A stretch of DNA of 64,000 nucleotides from Spirodela intermedia (Eukaryota; Streptophyta; Magnoliopsida; Alismatales; Araceae), in the NCBI GenBank assembly GCA_902729315.2, contig LR746276.1:2958169-3022168 (forward strand), in the 5' to 3' direction. Below are positions 60,400-64,000 of the stretch, in pieces. The notes below the pieces were generated by a model. The model did no database searches. It had not been told where the DNA came from and was given only the letters and a program-made list of their open reading frames with translations. Numbering within the stretch: position 1 is the stretch's first letter; each line of letters opens with the position of its first letter. Position numbers and translations under genes: made by a program.

Positions 60400-61373
60400 T
60401 ATGTAATTTGTGAAGCAATTCTAATAATTCTCCTTTAGACGTTTTATCATCAGATAAATCATCAGATAAAAACATACATTTTCCATTCTTTTTTTGATTT
60501 CGATGAAGAGGTACCTTCATCACTCTATGTCACCACGAGTACCTTGTTCCTTTTCTCTTAGTGTTAGACAATTTAAGATGTCCAAGCTTTCTACACTCAA
60601 ACACATCATTTTATTTTTTTATTGATTATTGAGAATATTAGAAAGTTCTGAGATTTTCTTATAATTTTTTTGTTCCTTAGTAAAAGTTCTCCTTAATTTT
60701 CCTTAAAATTGTTCCTTTACTTCTCTTAAATCTTCAAAATGTTCTATGCTTTCAGTTGACTTTAGAGCAATAGTGTTTTAATTGTCTTTCTATTCTTACT
60801 TCATCCTTTAATAAGGATAATTTAATTAGATCTTTAGCCTTCTCTATGGTGGTAACTTTGGGTCTCTAGTGAGGAGATAAAGACATCCAAATTTTCATAT
60901 TCATGTCTTGCAAGGGATATGTTCATTTATAATGTTAGTAAATCTATAAAACACCTAAAAATAGTCACATTGTCATTCATAGTAAATATCTCATATTGAT
61001 GAACAGCTGATAATTTTTTTACTATTTCACTTGTGTGGTTCTTTCATAAAGAATTTGTAATCTTTTCAATATTTGTTTTACAAGTTCATAGATCAACACT
61101 ATTGAATTATTTAACATTTAGATCATTAATTAATATACTTCTAGTTGTAGCATTTATTGAAAAAAAAATCGTACGTGTTATATGGCTAAGCTATTATTTA
61201 CCACCAATGGTCCATTCACAATGAGTTTTTATAGTTGATAATCTAGACAAGAACAAAGATATCCATTTGATTCTTCCAAAAAACATAATTTGATTTATTG
61301 AACATAGGTGCATTGTAGACTGAAGTTTCTTGTAAGTTATATCATAAGGTACTGGCCATATGCTTTGATACCA
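60400..61373 (-). mobile_element. Retrotransposon relic: primer-binding site and gag-like remains
   Basis: On the minus strand a primer-binding site (TGGTATCAAAGC, complement at 61362-61373) matches the 3' end of initiator Met-tRNA with one mismatch. It is followed by heavily mutated sequence whose frames contain gag-like pieces of the UBN2 type, such as EIVKKLSAVHQYEIFTMND at about 61010-60950 and LKENY/KKISELS-like charged segments. No intact frame survives and no polymerase domain was seen. The matching LTR should lie to the right, beyond 61380. The copia or gypsy affiliation is uncertain. Confidence 0.5.
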
Positions 61374-64000
61374 CTTTTGGGTTTAAGACTGTACTTCGAT
61401 CAATAAAGGGGGATTCAAGTAATATGATTCTAATCTTTTAAATTTATTTTTTCTCTCTTTGAACATATTGATGTTTTCTTCAAAATCTCAAGTCCTATAA
61501 AGTAATGAGTGTATGGCTAAGAGATTTTAAAGTGGTTCAGCATATTATTGATGTCCACCTACCAAAAGTAAGGATTATTCTTGAATTTCTTTAAGATTAA
61601 TTGTCTAATCACAATTTCTAGTTACTATGTTTAGCTTCCTTGGAATTTCTCTTATAAGTTCTTTTCTTGATTTGTAGTCTTAGTTTTCCAACAATTGATT
61701 AATTGATTCAACTCTTAGTTGGCTAAGTATTTTTATCACAAATTTATTCTAAAAATTATTATAATTGTAGGGATAGGTGAAACTCCAAGAGAGGGAGTGG
61801 GTTGAATTGGGTTTCTAGCTTCTTGGCAAATTTTCATTTTTGACTATCATTTATGTTGGCATTGCTAGATGTATGACATGTGTGTGCTTACAACTCTCTC
61901 TTAAGAAGAACACCAAAGATTTTTATATTGATTCCCTCACCTAGCTACACCCAGTCTTAGGGGAATCTTCCAACTGATATTTCATTGTTCTTCTCAAGAA
62001 ATACAGGCTAATGTTCATAAGCTCAACCACCCAATATCTTAAAATTTATCTCCATAAAACCCTTGTGTTGTTGCCCCACAATCTCTCCTTTCATCACCCA
62101 ATTGCCTTAGGGCCTGATGGGGAGTGTTTTCCTTTTGATTCATATTTCATTTGATTTGCCAAAGTTAGATGAAGATAAATATGCAGCTTTTTTCCTTGTT
62201 ATTGATGGTTGCAGTAGATAGAATTTGATTTTCTTACTAGGATTTTTGTATAGAGAGTCATTCTCTTTTTCACAAGCTTTTCCTTATTTATTAGCTATCA
62301 TCCTATAATGGTTTTCCTTTTGAATTAGAGGGTCTACAATGTTTAGGGTACTCTTCAAAAATTTCTTGATTTTCAAAAAGTGGTAGCAATCTTTGATATT
62401 TTAGTGATTTGAATTTTTCTATTCTCTCATATGTTTGATTTCAAATTTAAAGTAGATCTTCCTTACTTGACTATGAATTTTTTTTTTATTAAAGATCAAT
62501 TTAAATAATCATGTTTATATTGAGTTTTCATTCATGTAAGTTGTTGGTGTGTCATCGTCTAGATGTTGAGTTGAGACTTATTTGTTCTTTTTATTTTCCA
62601 AACTCTTTGATGACTCATTTGCTTGAGAATGTGGGAAACTATCTATGTTTACTTTGGAAGGCTATATGCTGCATTTTAAGGTTAATTTAGCTATATAGAT
62701 GGAAACAATATTTTGATTGCAAATTACCTATATTGATTTAACTATTTATATATCTTTCTATCAAAAGATTATTCTTCAATAAACATTGATCAAGAATCAT
62801 ATGTTCCTACCATGAAGAATATTTAGATCTCAAGGAATAATACTATGAATTCGATTTTTAGTAAAAGTATCATGAAATCATTAAGGGTAATCTACATGGT
62901 AATCATCTTAAATATATTGACTACTAGATATAACTTTGAGACATATAAATAACATAATATTTAATAAATAAAATTTTATTTTTAATATCAAAACCAATGA
63001 CATAAAAAAAACTAATATGTATCTGACTTTGAATGTCTCAAAGTTTGAAAATTTTGAATATCTCAAAACCAATGATATCAAAATAATATTTAATAGTTTT
63101 TTTGAAAGATGATGATGACTTTGAATGTGTCTGAAAATTTGACGAGAAGGACAAAATTTGAGACTTAATTTTTGTTGTGCTTTCTTGACTATAATACTAG
63201 TAGAAGATGAGAGTTATACAACTTTAAATAGATCAAGAGAGATTGTTGAATACTTGAATAATATACCTCTACTCAATACCTTCACACAATTTCACCAACT
63301 AGTAAAGATCTCATGATTTCACTCTACATTTTATGTAAAAGAATCTAATAGAAAGCCTAAGGTTTTATAAGAGACATGGATGATATTTCTTCATTAATTA
63401 GTCATTAGAAAGAAGTGATATTTATGGGTAAATGACGTATAAAAATATTTCTAAATTTTTACATTCTTCTAGTGTCTATTTTTTCTAAAGTAAACATAAA
63501 TTTGAATAATGGAGAGACTAATATGTTATATTCATTAAAATGAATAGGATATCCTTACATGAAATCAATATGTAACCCCATCAAGACTTATCATCTATAT
63601 CTGAATCGTATTAGTTCAAATCATTCCAATGAGTATCTAATAATATGAACCCAAAACATATAATACACCTCTTATTCAAATAGTGATTTATTAATACATC
63701 TTGACTCATAATCTCAATAGCTTTTGGTTCATGACATTTAGACTCATTTTCTAAAGTATATACACTAATATTTAGAAACTTATACATAGAAGAATGAGTG
63801 GTCTAAATTCAATTGTTTAATTTAATATTAAAATATTTTGAAACTAATGATGTAACATCATAAGTACATGATAGACTCCATAAACTTTCATACCTATATT
63901 TTTTTCACAAGATATTGTTGATTTGAGTTCTTTAATCACTCTTTTTTAGAATTTGGTATAATTTAATATTTAAACTGAACCTATACTTTTTTTCCTCATT
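61374..64000. other. AT-rich DNA, possible LTR of the flanking relic
   Basis: No gene. If the primer-binding site at 61362-61373 is real, the 5' LTR of that minus-strand element occupies the sequence just to the right. The phrase CCAAGAGAGGGAGTGGGTTGAA at about 61784-61805 resembles a motif common in plant retrotransposon LTRs (AAGAGGGGGTGAATTGG). The last 1.5 kb is extremely AT-rich, with only short open frames. Confidence 0.35.

Noticed and set aside
1-64000. tRNA, rRNA or snoRNA genes
   Set aside because: No cloverleaf or conserved rRNA sequence was recognised by eye; a covariance-model scan could still find a small RNA.

Overview
This is plant nuclear DNA, almost certainly from a flowering plant. 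The genes are split by canonical GT-AG introns, and three products act in plastids (cytochrome c6A, the chaperonin Cpn60 alpha-2, an OEP7-like envelope protein). There is also an intronless DYW-type PPR gene and several Ty1/copia and Ty3/gypsy retrotransposon remains. The very GC-rich PPR gene beside AT-rich spacers suggests a monocot, but that is only an inference. Exon joins below were worked out by eye from reading frame, splice signals and remembered family sequences. No alignment or transcript was available.

Layout. 436-808 (+): last exon of an RBR-type E3 ubiquitin ligase cut by the window edge. 1918-8354 (+): translation factor eIF2 gamma, eight coding exons. 8355-11754: spacer without a recognised gene. 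11755-12863 (+): thylakoid-lumen cytochrome c6A, five exons, convergent with 13117-17506 (-), a two-exon 2-oxoglutarate/Fe(II) oxygenase-like gene whose leader probably reaches about 19480. 20288-23250 (+): DYW PPR RNA-editing factor with no good in-frame start codon. 23712-31578 (+): Cpn60 alpha-2, nine exons. About 31905-37930: one decayed Ty3/gypsy element that appears to have been split by an inversion, so its two LTR-like ends point in opposite directions. 39753-58594 (+): FANCD2, 31 coding exons, with an antisense Ty1/copia element in its 7.5-kb intron 16. 59029-59250 (-): small OEP7-like membrane protein, convergent with FANCD2 and bracketed by a perfect 40-bp direct repeat. 59251-64000: AT-rich DNA with a retrotransposon gag relic and a primer-binding site on the minus strand.

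The genes are ordinary, unrelated housekeeping and organelle genes, with no operon-like logic. I found no convincing undescribed multi-gene system. The items most worth checking are the inverted gypsy element, the 40-bp repeat around the OEP7-like gene, the PPR start problem, the altered metal-site spacing of the oxygenase, and the copia insertion in FANCD2.
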